A stretch of DNA of 11,414 nt, taken from assembly GCA_001603685.1 (NCBI GenBank), contig LUZO01000314.1, forward strand, positions 1 to 11,414, written 5' to 3'. The notes below the pieces were generated by a model. The model saw only the letters and a program-made list of their open reading frames with translations, made no database searches and was not told where the DNA came from. A program made the position numbers and the translations under genes. This DNA comes from Bacteroidales bacterium Bact_23. Its GTDB lineage: Bacteria; Bacteroidota; Bacteroidia; Bacteroidales; Lentimicrobiaceae. Numbering within the stretch: position 1 is the first letter of the stretch; the number at the start of each line of letters is the position of its first letter. Shown here one piece after another: positions 1 to 6,019 of the stretch.

Positions 1-54
1 CTGTTTGTCTAAAAAATTGTAAATCAAGATAATAATAAATAGCCCCGGCGGATT

Positions 55-72
55 ATACCTGATTGCAGGTAT
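55..72. repeat. Perfect 7-bp inverted repeat upstream of the M23 peptidase gene
   Basis: ATACCTG (55-61), loop ATTG, CAGGTAT (66-72): a perfect 7-bp stem with a 4-base loop. It lies about 10 bases before the candidate -33 element of the M23 gene promoter. No T-run follows directly, so it is not a clean intrinsic terminator. It could be an operator, the end of an upstream transcript outside the window, or chance. Confidence 0.45.
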
Positions 73-82
73 GCGGTTGTAT

Positions 83-111
83 TTTGCGGTATGGTTAAAA
101 TGTTATTTTTG
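83..111 (+). promoter_or_regulatory. Candidate Bacteroidota-type promoter for the M23/LysM gene
   Basis: TTTG at 83-86 and TATTTTTG at 104-111 match the Bacteroidota -33 (TTTG) and -7 (TAnnTTTG) elements, with 17 bases between them. The implied transcription start is near 116, giving a leader of about 13 bases before the ATG at 129. The match is seen directly; promoter function is inferred. Confidence 0.5.
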
Positions 112-128
112 CCCTCTTAAAGTTCGAA

Positions 129-1160
129 ATGTCCACGGCCAATCACAGATATTCCCGCTTTGAGAGCGTATTCCCGGGGTTTTCCCGGATGGTTGCTTTC
201 TTAATTCAACCTCTGCAGCAATTGCTGCCGGGTTTTATTAAGGCAGGAATGTTTGCTCTGGTTGTCGCTGCTTTCACGCTTTTATCCCCGGTCGCTTCCG
301 CTCAGATCGTCATCGATACCACCTCCTTTCTGTATGAAGATCCGGATATGATGCCGGGCCCGTTCCCATTCGAATACAACGAGGATCAGCATTTGGAAGA
401 TGAGAATTACATTCCTGAAGATTTTATGTTTGTGCCCGTTGATGTGCTTTACAGCAACAGGTGGGATACGCTCTATATACGGACGGGCATGAGTGAAGTG
501 CATAACATGAAGGATTCAGTGATGCTGTTGCTGAATATCCCCGAGGAGAACGATTTCTGCTTCCCATTCAGGGGGAAACTTCTTTCGAAATACGGCCCGA
601 GAGGAAGTCGCTTTCATGCCGGAATGGACATCAAACTTGAACTGAATGATACAGTAAAAAGCGCCTGGGATGGAAAAGTGAGGATTGCCAGAACCATGAG
701 CGGCTATGGGAAGATGGTTGTGGTCAGACACAACAACGGCCTGGAAACGCTTTATGGCCACTTATCGAAAATACTGGTTGATGTCAATCAGGAGGTTAAA
801 GCGGGAGAAGTCCTGGGCCTGGGAGGAAGAACCGGAAGGGCAACCACCACCCACCTCCATTTCGAAACCCGTTTCAGGGGCGAACATTTTAACCCGGCAA
901 AGATTATCGACTTCGAGAATTACACCCTTACGCAGGATACCCTTTTAATTTGCCGAAGCTTCTGGAAGGGCGGAGGCTCCGGGTCGTCAGCCGTTGCATC
1001 ATCAGGTGGTTCAGGAACAAAATACCACACAATCCGATCGGGCGATACCCTGTCAAAAATATCGCGCAGGTATGGGGTGTCGGTCAATCAGCTCTGCAAA
1101 ATAAACGGCATTAAGCCCGATAAAATCCTCAGGGTAGGCAGCCGGCTGAGGGTATCCTGA
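129..1160 (+). CDS. Secreted M23-family metallopeptidase with C-terminal LysM domain
   Basis: A 343-residue exported peptidoglycan hydrolase of the LytM/NlpD type. M23 enzymes are zinc endopeptidases that cut peptide cross-links in the cell wall; some relatives only activate amidases. The M23 domain covers about residues 144-258. The zinc ligands fit H163 and D167 (HAGMD) and H244 (HLHFE), with H211 (YGHLS) as the catalytic histidine, so the site looks intact. A Gly/Ser-rich linker (281-297) leads to one LysM domain (299-342, YHTIRSGDTLSKISRRYGVS), which binds glycan strands. The hydrophobic segment at 41-57 ending in ASA-Q is the likely signal peptide core. That leaves an unusually long 40-residue N-terminal stretch if the ATG at 129 is used; Met21 (189) and Met41 (249) are alternative starts. 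I kept 129 because a promoter-like element ends 18 bases before it. It has its own transcription unit and no functional link to the next gene is evident. Confidence 0.9.
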   Translation: MSTANHRYSRFESVFPGFSRMVAFLIQPLQQLLPGFIKAGMFALVVAAFTLLSPVASAQIVIDTTSFLYEDPDMMPGPFPFEYNEDQHLEDENYIPEDFMFVPVDVLYSNRWDTLYIRTGMSEVHNMKDSVMLLLNIPEENDFCFPFRGKLLSKYGPRGSRFHAGMDIKLELNDTVKSAWDGKVRIARTMSGYGKMVVVRHNNGLETLYGHLSKILVDVNQEVKAGEVLGLGGRTGRATTTHLHFETRFRGEHFNPAKIIDFENYTLTQDTLLICRSFWKGGGSGSSAVASSGGSGTKYHTIRSGDTLSKISRRYGVSVNQLCKINGIKPDKILRVGSRLRVS

Positions 1161-1333
1161 TATCCGTTATCCGGATCAGCAGGAATTTTTCTGTTTTAAC
1201 GCTTCCCGTGACACAAAAAGGGTTAACTTTACCATCATGACAGCCGCAACTGAACGGTTGAGGCAAGTCAATAACTTCTGTTATCTGAAATTACTGACAG
1301 GAGGATTCCGGGCACAAAAAAACTTCAAATTAA
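1161..1333. other. Non-coding gap before the GWxTD lipoprotein gene
   Basis: This is the longest non-coding stretch of the window (173 bases). TAACTTTA at 1224-1231 resembles a -7 box, with A for the final G, but no TTTG is seen at -33 distance. It would give a leader of about 95 bases. An AGGAGG at 1299-1304 lies 29 bases before the ATG, too far to act as a normal ribosome binding site. No RNA gene or riboswitch was recognised. Confidence 0.35.
1162..1198 (+). terminator. Weak terminator-like hairpin after the M23 gene
   Basis: ATCCG (1162-1166) pairs with CGGAT (1172-1176) over a 5-base loop directly after the stop codon. A T-rich run, ATTTTTCTGTTTT, starts about 10 bases later. The stem is short and the T-run is displaced, so this is only a possible intrinsic terminator. 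Confidence 0.22.
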
Positions 1334-2563
1334 ATGCGATTAGTCAATAATAAATGGCTGTTTTTCATTGTTTCAGCGCTGGTTCTGGCATCCTGCAAAG
1401 GGCCGGGAAAGCTGTCGTACCGCAATATCTCGGGATTCTATAAGCCTGACAGGCAACTGGAAGGCTTGTCGTATGCCCTTTTCAACCTCGGCGACACCAT
1501 TACCAATCTATATGTGCGTTTTCCGATGGAAGGGCTTACCTATAAAACTGAAAACGGTACAGGCAAGTCGCATTTCAGGCTGAGCTATCAGTTGTTTGAT
1601 GGCTATGAGAAGGGCGCCCTGATAGATTCGGCTACGGTTTTCGGGAGCGATTCGCTGAGGCAGAAGGATATTTTCCTCGATTCCCTGCCTGTGCTGGCTC
1701 CTGCGGGCAAGGACTATGTGCTGAGCGTTGAGCTTACCGACCTTAATGCGGATATAAGCTATGGCGCTTTTCTGAATCTGCAGAAAAAACACGCCGTCAA
1801 CATCCACGATTACCTGCTTCTGGATGAATACGGCAGGCCGCTGATGCGAAGCTGGCTTTTCAGAAATGAACCAATGTATCTTCGATCGGTCAGGGAATCG
1901 GAAGTGCTGACGGTAAGCTACTTTAAACGGAAATATCTGCCGGCCTCACCGCCCCATACCCTCAGGTCATCATCCTTTGGCCAGACGCCCGACAGCACCT
2001 TTGAAATATCCGTCAGCAACGGATTTTCAGGGTTAAAAACCTTTGCCGGTGAGGGCAGGTATTTGATCGAGTCGAAAGGCAGACAGGTTGTGGTTATCCA
2101 CCGCTTTTACGACGGCTTCCCGAAAATCGGCTCCGTTGTTCAGATGCGGGAGTCGGTCAGGTACATCTCTACCGATGCCGAATACACTGAAATGGAACAG
2201 CAGCCGCCAAGGGCTGCCATTGATCAGTTCTGGGTAAAACTCACCGGCCACTCCGAAAGGGCATTGTCGCAATTAAAGCGCTATTACGGCAGGGTGGAGG
2301 AGGCAAACCGCTTTTTTACCCTCAGCCGCGAGGGATGGAAATCGGACAGAGGAATGATTTATATCATCTTTGGGCCTCCCAACATCGTTTACCGCAACGG
2401 CTCATCCGAGCAGTGGACCTACGGAGAACCCGGAAATCCGCTCTCACTGCGCTTTCTGTTCAGTTACGAATCCATTCCTGAAAACCAGGCCGATTTTCTC
2501 CTCATCCGTTCCGAAACCTACCGGAACCCCTGGCACATGGCCGTATCGAACTGGCGCAGATGA
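1334..2563 (+). CDS. GWxTD domain-containing lipoprotein
   Basis: A 409-residue protein with a lipoprotein signal: basic N-terminus, hydrophobic core and a lipobox L-A-S-C with the acylated cysteine at residue 21. This places it in the envelope, probably on the outer membrane. The C-terminal part carries the signature of the GWxTD domain: residues 334-340 read GWKSDRG, followed by MIYIIFGPP. The usual motif has Thr where this protein has Ser335+2 (S337), a conservative change. The middle region (about 40-320) looks beta-rich and has no motif I recognise. The molecular function of GWxTD proteins is not established; the domain occurs in Bacteroidota and some other phyla. The ATG at 1334 is the first possible start because an in-frame TAA directly precedes it. 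The gene ends 44 bases before hydE, which appears to have its own promoter, so co-transcription is possible but not required. Confidence 0.85.
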   Translation: MRLVNNKWLFFIVSALVLASCKGPGKLSYRNISGFYKPDRQLEGLSYALFNLGDTITNLYVRFPMEGLTYKTENGTGKSHFRLSYQLFDGYEKGALIDSATVFGSDSLRQKDIFLDSLPVLAPAGKDYVLSVELTDLNADISYGAFLNLQKKHAVNIHDYLLLDEYGRPLMRSWLFRNEPMYLRSVRESEVLTVSYFKRKYLPASPPHTLRSSSFGQTPDSTFEISVSNGFSGLKTFAGEGRYLIESKGRQVVVIHRFYDGFPKIGSVVQMRESVRYISTDAEYTEMEQQPPRAAIDQFWVKLTGHSERALSQLKRYYGRVEEANRFFTLSREGWKSDRGMIYIIFGPPNIVYRNGSSEQWTYGEPGNPLSLRFLFSYESIPENQADFLLIRSETYRNPWHMAVSNWRR

Positions 2564-2578
2564 TACGCGTTTTTAAGC

Positions 2579-2586
2579 TACCTTTG
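2579..2586 (+). promoter_or_regulatory. Candidate -7 promoter box for hydE
   Basis: TACCTTTG is a full match to the Bacteroidota -7 consensus TAnnTTTG and lies 22 bases before the hydE ATG, in the 44-base gap after the GWxTD gene. No clear TTTG is found at the -33 distance, so this is a half-supported promoter. The sequence continues TTTGCAG, as at the thyA box. Confidence 0.4.
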
Positions 2587-2607
2587 CAGTCGCAAAAGTT
2601 TTGACAG

Positions 2608-3702
2608 ATGACGCCATTCAGCGAAATTATACATAAGGACACCTTTACCAGGGATGATATCATCCGCATGCTTACCTGCACCGGCGATGAGATAAACGAG
2701 TTGTTTGCCCGCTCCGCCAAAGTTAAAGAGGAGAATGTGGGTAATGTGGTCTATTTCAGGGGATTGATTGAGTTTTCAAATATTTGCTCAAAGAACTGTT
2801 ATTATTGCGGCATCCGCAAAGGAAACCGTCATGTAAAGAGGTATAATATCTCCGATGATGAGATCATTGAGGCTGCGCGCTTTGCTTACGAAAACGACTT
2901 TGGCTCGGTAGTGCTTCAGGGCGGGGAGCTTGAAAGCGAAGCCTATACGGCCAGAATAGAGAATCTGCTCCATCGCATCAAGGAAATTTCCGACGACAAA
3001 CTTGGCGTTACCCTTTCTGTTGGCGAGCAATCGCCTGAAGTTTACAAACGATGGTTTGCCGCCGGTGCTCACCGCTATCTGCTGAGGATAGAATCGTCGG
3101 ATCAGCAGCTCTATTACAAAATCCATCCCACGGAAAAAAAACACCGTTTCGAACGCAGGATAAAGGCGCTGCACGACCTGAGGGAAGCCGGCTATCAGGT
3201 GGGCACCGGAGTGATGATCGGATTGCCGTTCCAAACGGCGGAGAATCTGGCGGATGACCTGCTCTTTATGAAGAATCTGGATATCGATATGTGCGGCATG
3301 GGGCCTTACATTGAGCATCACGAAACTCCGCTGTACCAGTACAAGAATCTGTTGCTGCCCCTGGAAGAGCGCTTTGTGCTTTCGCTGAAGATGATTGCAA
3401 TCCTCCGCCTGTTGATGAAAAACATTAACATTGCCGCTTCCACTGCCCTTCAGGCAATTGACCCTTTCGGACGCGAAAAGGCGCTGCAGCTTGGAGCCAA
3501 CATCATCATGCCCAACATCACACCCGGAATTTACCGCGACGATTACAACCTATACGAGAATAAGCCCAAAATAACCCAGAATGCCGAAGATTACAAACGA
3601 TTCCTGGAAGAGAGAATAGCGCAGATCGGCAATGTGGTTGGTTACAACAAATGGGGCGATTCGCTGCACTTTAAGGAAAGAAGCGGCGGGGAAGCCGGAT
3701 AG
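2608..3702 (+). CDS. hydE: [FeFe] hydrogenase H-cluster radical SAM maturase HydE
   Basis: A 364-residue cytosolic radical SAM enzyme. HydE works with HydG and HydF to build the 2Fe subcluster of [FeFe] hydrogenases and is thought to act on a HydG-derived iron-cysteine synthon. The radical SAM cluster motif CX3CX2C is at C60, C64 and C67 inside EFSNICSKNCYYCGIRKGN, which is characteristic of HydE rather than BioB. Other family-like stretches are LQGGE (103-107), GVMIGLPFQT (201-210), MGPYIEHHETP (231-241) and MPNITP (301-306). No cysteine occurs after C229, so the optional C-terminal [4Fe-4S] or [2Fe-2S] site known from Thermotoga HydE cannot form; that site is dispensable for activity. HydF, HydG and the hydrogenase are not in this window. 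PylB is a related alternative but less likely, because the motif context matches HydE and no pyrrolysine genes are seen. An A8 run at 3134-3141 sits in the coding sequence without breaking the frame. Confidence 0.9.
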   Translation: MTPFSEIIHKDTFTRDDIIRMLTCTGDEINELFARSAKVKEENVGNVVYFRGLIEFSNICSKNCYYCGIRKGNRHVKRYNISDDEIIEAARFAYENDFGSVVLQGGELESEAYTARIENLLHRIKEISDDKLGVTLSVGEQSPEVYKRWFAAGAHRYLLRIESSDQQLYYKIHPTEKKHRFERRIKALHDLREAGYQVGTGVMIGLPFQTAENLADDLLFMKNLDIDMCGMGPYIEHHETPLYQYKNLLLPLEERFVLSLKMIAILRLLMKNINIAASTALQAIDPFGREKALQLGANIIMPNITPGIYRDDYNLYENKPKITQNAEDYKRFLEERIAQIGNVVGYNKWGDSLHFKERSGGEAG

Positions 3703-3751
3703 GCGTTTGGTTCCGGATCGGGTTAGCCTGAAAAGTCTGTTAATAACATCC

Positions 3752-3766
3752 TGCCGTAAAACGGCA
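3752..3766. repeat. Perfect 6-bp inverted repeat between hydE and thyA
   Basis: TGCCGT (3752-3757), AAA, ACGGCA (3761-3766). It lies 49 bases after the hydE stop and 18 bases upstream of the thyA -7 box, overlapping where a -33 element would be expected. No T-run follows on the plus strand, so an operator or a weak hydE terminator are both possible. Confidence 0.4.
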
Positions 3767-3784
3767 ATTGAAGTTGTAAAGGCA

Positions 3785-3792
3785 TAATTTTG
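3785..3792 (+). promoter_or_regulatory. Candidate -7 promoter box for thyA-folA
   Basis: TAATTTTG matches TAnnTTTG exactly and ends 18 bases before the thyA ATG. No TTTG stands at the ideal -33 spacing; the closest is ATTG at 3767-3770, 14 bases upstream. A short AGGA (3803-3806) precedes the ATG by 4 bases and may give weak ribosome pairing. Confidence 0.42.
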
Positions 3793-3810
3793 CAGAAAGA
3801 TTAGGATGAA

Positions 3811-4605
3811 ATGAGGCAATATCACGATTTGCTGCGGCATGTAATGGAAAACGGCGTGCGGAAATCAGACCGCACCGGAACCGGTACCATAAGTGTTTTT
3901 GGATATCAGATGCGCTTTAACCTGGAGGATGGATTCCCGGTTATGACAACGAAAAAACTGCATCTCCGGTCAATCATCCACGAGCTGCTGTGGTTTCTGA
4001 AAGGCGATACCAACATCAAATATCTGCACGACAATAAGGTAACCATCTGGGATGAGTGGGCCGATGAGAACGGCGACCTTGGCCCGGTGTACGGCAAGCA
4101 ATGGCGCTCGTGGGAGACCGCCGACGGGAGAACCATCGACCAGATCAGCGAGGTGCTGAAGCTCATCAAAGAGAAACCCGACTCGCGCCGTATGATGGTA
4201 AGTGCCTGGAACCCCGGTGAAGTGGACAGTATGGCGCTGCCTCCCTGCCATGTGCTGTTCCAGTTTTATGTGGCAAACGGAAAACTATCGTGCCAGCTCT
4301 ATCAGCGGAGTGCCGATATCTTTCTGGGCGTGCCGTTCAACATCGCCTCCTATTCCCTGCTGACCATGATGATTGCGCAGGTAACCGGCCTGAAACCGGG
4401 CGAGTTTATCCATACTTTCGGCGACGCCCACATCTACCTCAACCACCTCGAGCAGGTAGAGCTACAACTGAGCCGCGATTTCAGGCCATTGCCGAAGATG
4501 GTGATAAACCCTGAAGTAAAGGATATATTCAGCTTCAGATTTGAAGATTTCCTTCTCGAGGGTTACGACCCGCATCCCCATATCAGGGCCGAAGTGGCGG
4601 TTTAA
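3811..4605 (+). CDS. thyA: Thymidylate synthase ThyA
   Basis: A cytosolic homodimeric enzyme that methylates dUMP to dTMP using 5,10-methylene-tetrahydrofolate and releases dihydrofolate. At 264 residues it has the same length as the E. coli enzyme and its key residues fall at the same numbers. R21 (SDRTGTGT) and R126-R127 (DSRRM) bind the dUMP phosphate. E58 (HELLWFL), W80 and W83 are present. C146 in LPPCHVLFQFYV is the catalytic nucleophile. D169 (RSADIFLGVPFNIASY), N177, H207 and Y209 (GDAHIYLNH) contact the nucleotide. The start MRQYHDLLRHVMENG matches the family N-terminus, which fixes the ATG at 3811. folA follows immediately, so the dihydrofolate produced is recycled by the neighbouring gene product; this is a common pairing. 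Nothing in the sequence suggests a defect. Confidence 0.98.
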   Translation: MRQYHDLLRHVMENGVRKSDRTGTGTISVFGYQMRFNLEDGFPVMTTKKLHLRSIIHELLWFLKGDTNIKYLHDNKVTIWDEWADENGDLGPVYGKQWRSWETADGRTIDQISEVLKLIKEKPDSRRMMVSAWNPGEVDSMALPPCHVLFQFYVANGKLSCQLYQRSADIFLGVPFNIASYSLLTMMIAQVTGLKPGEFIHTFGDAHIYLNHLEQVELQLSRDFRPLPKMVINPEVKDIFSFRFEDFLLEGYDPHPHIRAEVAV

Positions 4606-4631
4606 GCAGTTAAATGAATCAGAAAACAGTT

Positions 4632-5123
4632 ATGAAAGAGTTCTCGATACTGGTGGCCATTGCGCAGAACATGGCGATTGGAAAGGATAACCGGCTGATA
4701 TGGCATATCCCCGAAGATCTGAAGCGTTTTAAGGCACTTACCACCGGCCATACCGTGGTGATGGGCCGCAAAACCTATGAATCGCTGCCCTTCAGGCCGC
4801 TGCCAAAACGCCGGAACCTGGTAATAACAAGGGATAAATCCCTTCAGCTTCCCGGCTGCGTGATGGCTCATTCCATTGAGGATGCCATTGGCAAAATGGA
4901 CAGCGACCGCGAGAACTTTATCATCGGAGGTGCGGAGATATTCAGGGATTTTATGCCCCTGGCGCAGAAGCTCTATATCACCTGGGTACATAAGGACTTC
5001 GAAGCCGATACCTTTTATCCTGAGATAAACCCGGATGAGTGGACGGAGACAGAAAGGCAGGATGTCGGGGCAATGGATACCCTTGGCTTCAATTATTCGT
5101 ATGTAACCTACAAGCGTAAGTAA
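4632..5123 (+). CDS. folA: Dihydrofolate reductase
   Basis: Reduces dihydrofolate to tetrahydrofolate with NADPH and so regenerates the cofactor consumed by ThyA; it is the target of trimethoprim. From this start it has 163 residues, typical for bacterial DHFR. Family features in order are VAIAQNMAIGKDNRLIWHIPEDLKRFK, where the Asp of PED corresponds to catalytic D27 of E. coli; TTGHTVVMGRKTYESLP, the NADPH-binding region; RRNLVITRD; IIGGAEIF; and FEADTFYP near the end. The sequence is complete with no missing key residue. I chose the ATG at 4632 because MKEFSILVAIAQN fits the usual family N-terminus and A-rich sequence lies before it. The in-frame ATG at 4614, 8 bases after the thyA stop, would add MNQKTV and cannot be excluded. 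No separate promoter is visible, so it is most likely co-transcribed with thyA. Confidence 0.96.
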   Translation: MKEFSILVAIAQNMAIGKDNRLIWHIPEDLKRFKALTTGHTVVMGRKTYESLPFRPLPKRRNLVITRDKSLQLPGCVMAHSIEDAIGKMDSDRENFIIGGAEIFRDFMPLAQKLYITWVHKDFEADTFYPEINPDEWTETERQDVGAMDTLGFNYSYVTYKRK

Positions 5124-5124
5124 A

Positions 5125-5139
5125 CCCTGTTTTTCAGGG
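5125..5139. terminator. Possible shared terminator hairpin between convergent operons
   Basis: CCCTG (5125-5129), TTTTT loop, CAGGG (5135-5139) form a perfect 5-bp stem in the gap of about 10 bases between the folA stop and the DUF4249 stop. On the plus strand ATTCTTTT follows; on the minus strand TTTAC follows. The minus-strand TGA stop lies within the stem-loop. The stem is short, so termination strength is uncertain. Confidence 0.4.
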
Positions 5140-6015
5140 ATTCTTTTCACTGATATCGAAAGTATCCATTCTGCCGTTTACAGCGGCAAAAACGCCAAGC
5201 CCGCCTTTGATGTTACTGAAAATCGGAGTTGGTTCTGAAAAGGGGTTCTCATCCTCAAATGTCATTAGCGAATAGTGATAGTTGTAATATGCCTCGTCCG
5301 TCACATAAACGCTGGCATAAAAAAGATCGGGTCCTTCCATACTCAGATAGATCTCGCCGGTGCGGAAAGTGAAATTGGTGCCTTCCCTGTTTTTATCGGA
5401 AAAGACCTCATCGCCACGGGTTAGACCAACATGATAATAAGAATAGATTTGAGCATATTCTTCGTATCGTTGCCCCATAAGTGAAATCCTGTAAAACTGG
5501 CCGTTTCCGGGAAGATCCGGGAGCTGGAGATTTACATTGCAAAACTTCTCACCATATTTATGAATGTAATCAATTCCGGTTATTTGGATGGCCGCTGGCG
5601 TTTCAACCGGTACGGTACAGCTTGATTCCGCATTGAATCCGTCAGGTGTTTTCACTTTGAGATTATAACTTCTTCCCGGGATAATCTTCAATGATGCTGA
5701 ATCAATGATATATACCTCAATATCTTCATCATACGATAAATTATAATTGTTTATGCCATCCGAAATGGTTACCGTGGCATTGTTTACCACCGGAAATTGG
5801 TTATCCCATCCGACAGAAGGCTTAAAGCTGTACAAAGGCAGGCTTTTGGATACTTTTACCTTTATCAGCTCATCCTGAGGAGAGATCACGGAGAAAACCA
5901 CCAGCTTGGGATCGGTTTTGGGAGTTTCCACATCGGATATCATCAAATCCTCGCACGAGTTTAATGTGGTAAGTGAAATCAGGATTAGTAATATGTTTAA
6001 TATTCTTGTTTTCAA
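5134..6015 (-). CDS. DUF4249 domain-containing lipoprotein
   Basis: A 293-residue lipoprotein of the DUF4249 family. The N-terminus MKTRILNILLILISLTTLNSC has a hydrophobic core and lipobox L-N-S-C with the acylated cysteine at residue 21. The residues right after it, E-D, resemble the acidic export signal that sends Bacteroidota lipoproteins to the cell surface; surface exposure is inferred. The body has an N-terminal beta-rich part (PKLVVFSVISPQDELIKVKVSKS, about 37-59) typical of the family, and no catalytic motif is seen. DUF4249 genes commonly sit beside a TonB-dependent receptor, and this one starts 4 bases after the receptor stop, so translational coupling and a joint role at the outer membrane are likely. 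The start codon is TTG: an in-frame stop lies 15 bases upstream and the next ATG is after the lipobox, so no ATG choice keeps the signal peptide. Substrate and precise function are unknown. Confidence 0.88.
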   Translation of the reverse strand: MKTRILNILLILISLTTLNSCEDLMISDVETPKTDPKLVVFSVISPQDELIKVKVSKSLPLYSFKPSVGWDNQFPVVNNATVTISDGINNYNLSYDEDIEVYIIDSASLKIIPGRSYNLKVKTPDGFNAESSCTVPVETPAAIQITGIDYIHKYGEKFCNVNLQLPDLPGNGQFYRISLMGQRYEEYAQIYSYYHVGLTRGDEVFSDKNREGTNFTFRTGEIYLSMEGPDLFYASVYVTDEAYYNYHYSLMTFEDENPFSEPTPIFSNIKGGLGVFAAVNGRMDTFDISEKNP

Positions 6016-6019
6016 AGTA

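Noticed and set aside
1237..1350. A 37-codon ORF starting at ATG 1237 and overlapping the GWxTD gene start by 17 bases
   Set aside because: No recognisable sequence, no ribosome binding site before its ATG, and the AGGAGG lies inside it. It most likely arises by chance, though a leader peptide cannot be fully excluded.
3134..3141. A8 run in hydE as a possible frameshift site
   Set aside because: The reading frame continues through it with conserved HydE sequence on both sides; there is no alternative product of interest.
2788..3321. 177-codon minus-strand ORF opposite hydE
   Set aside because: Antisense to the radical SAM core, with no recognisable motif.
4602..5150. 182-codon minus-strand ORF opposite folA
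   Set aside because: Antisense to a clearly conserved dihydrofolate reductase, with no domain of its own.
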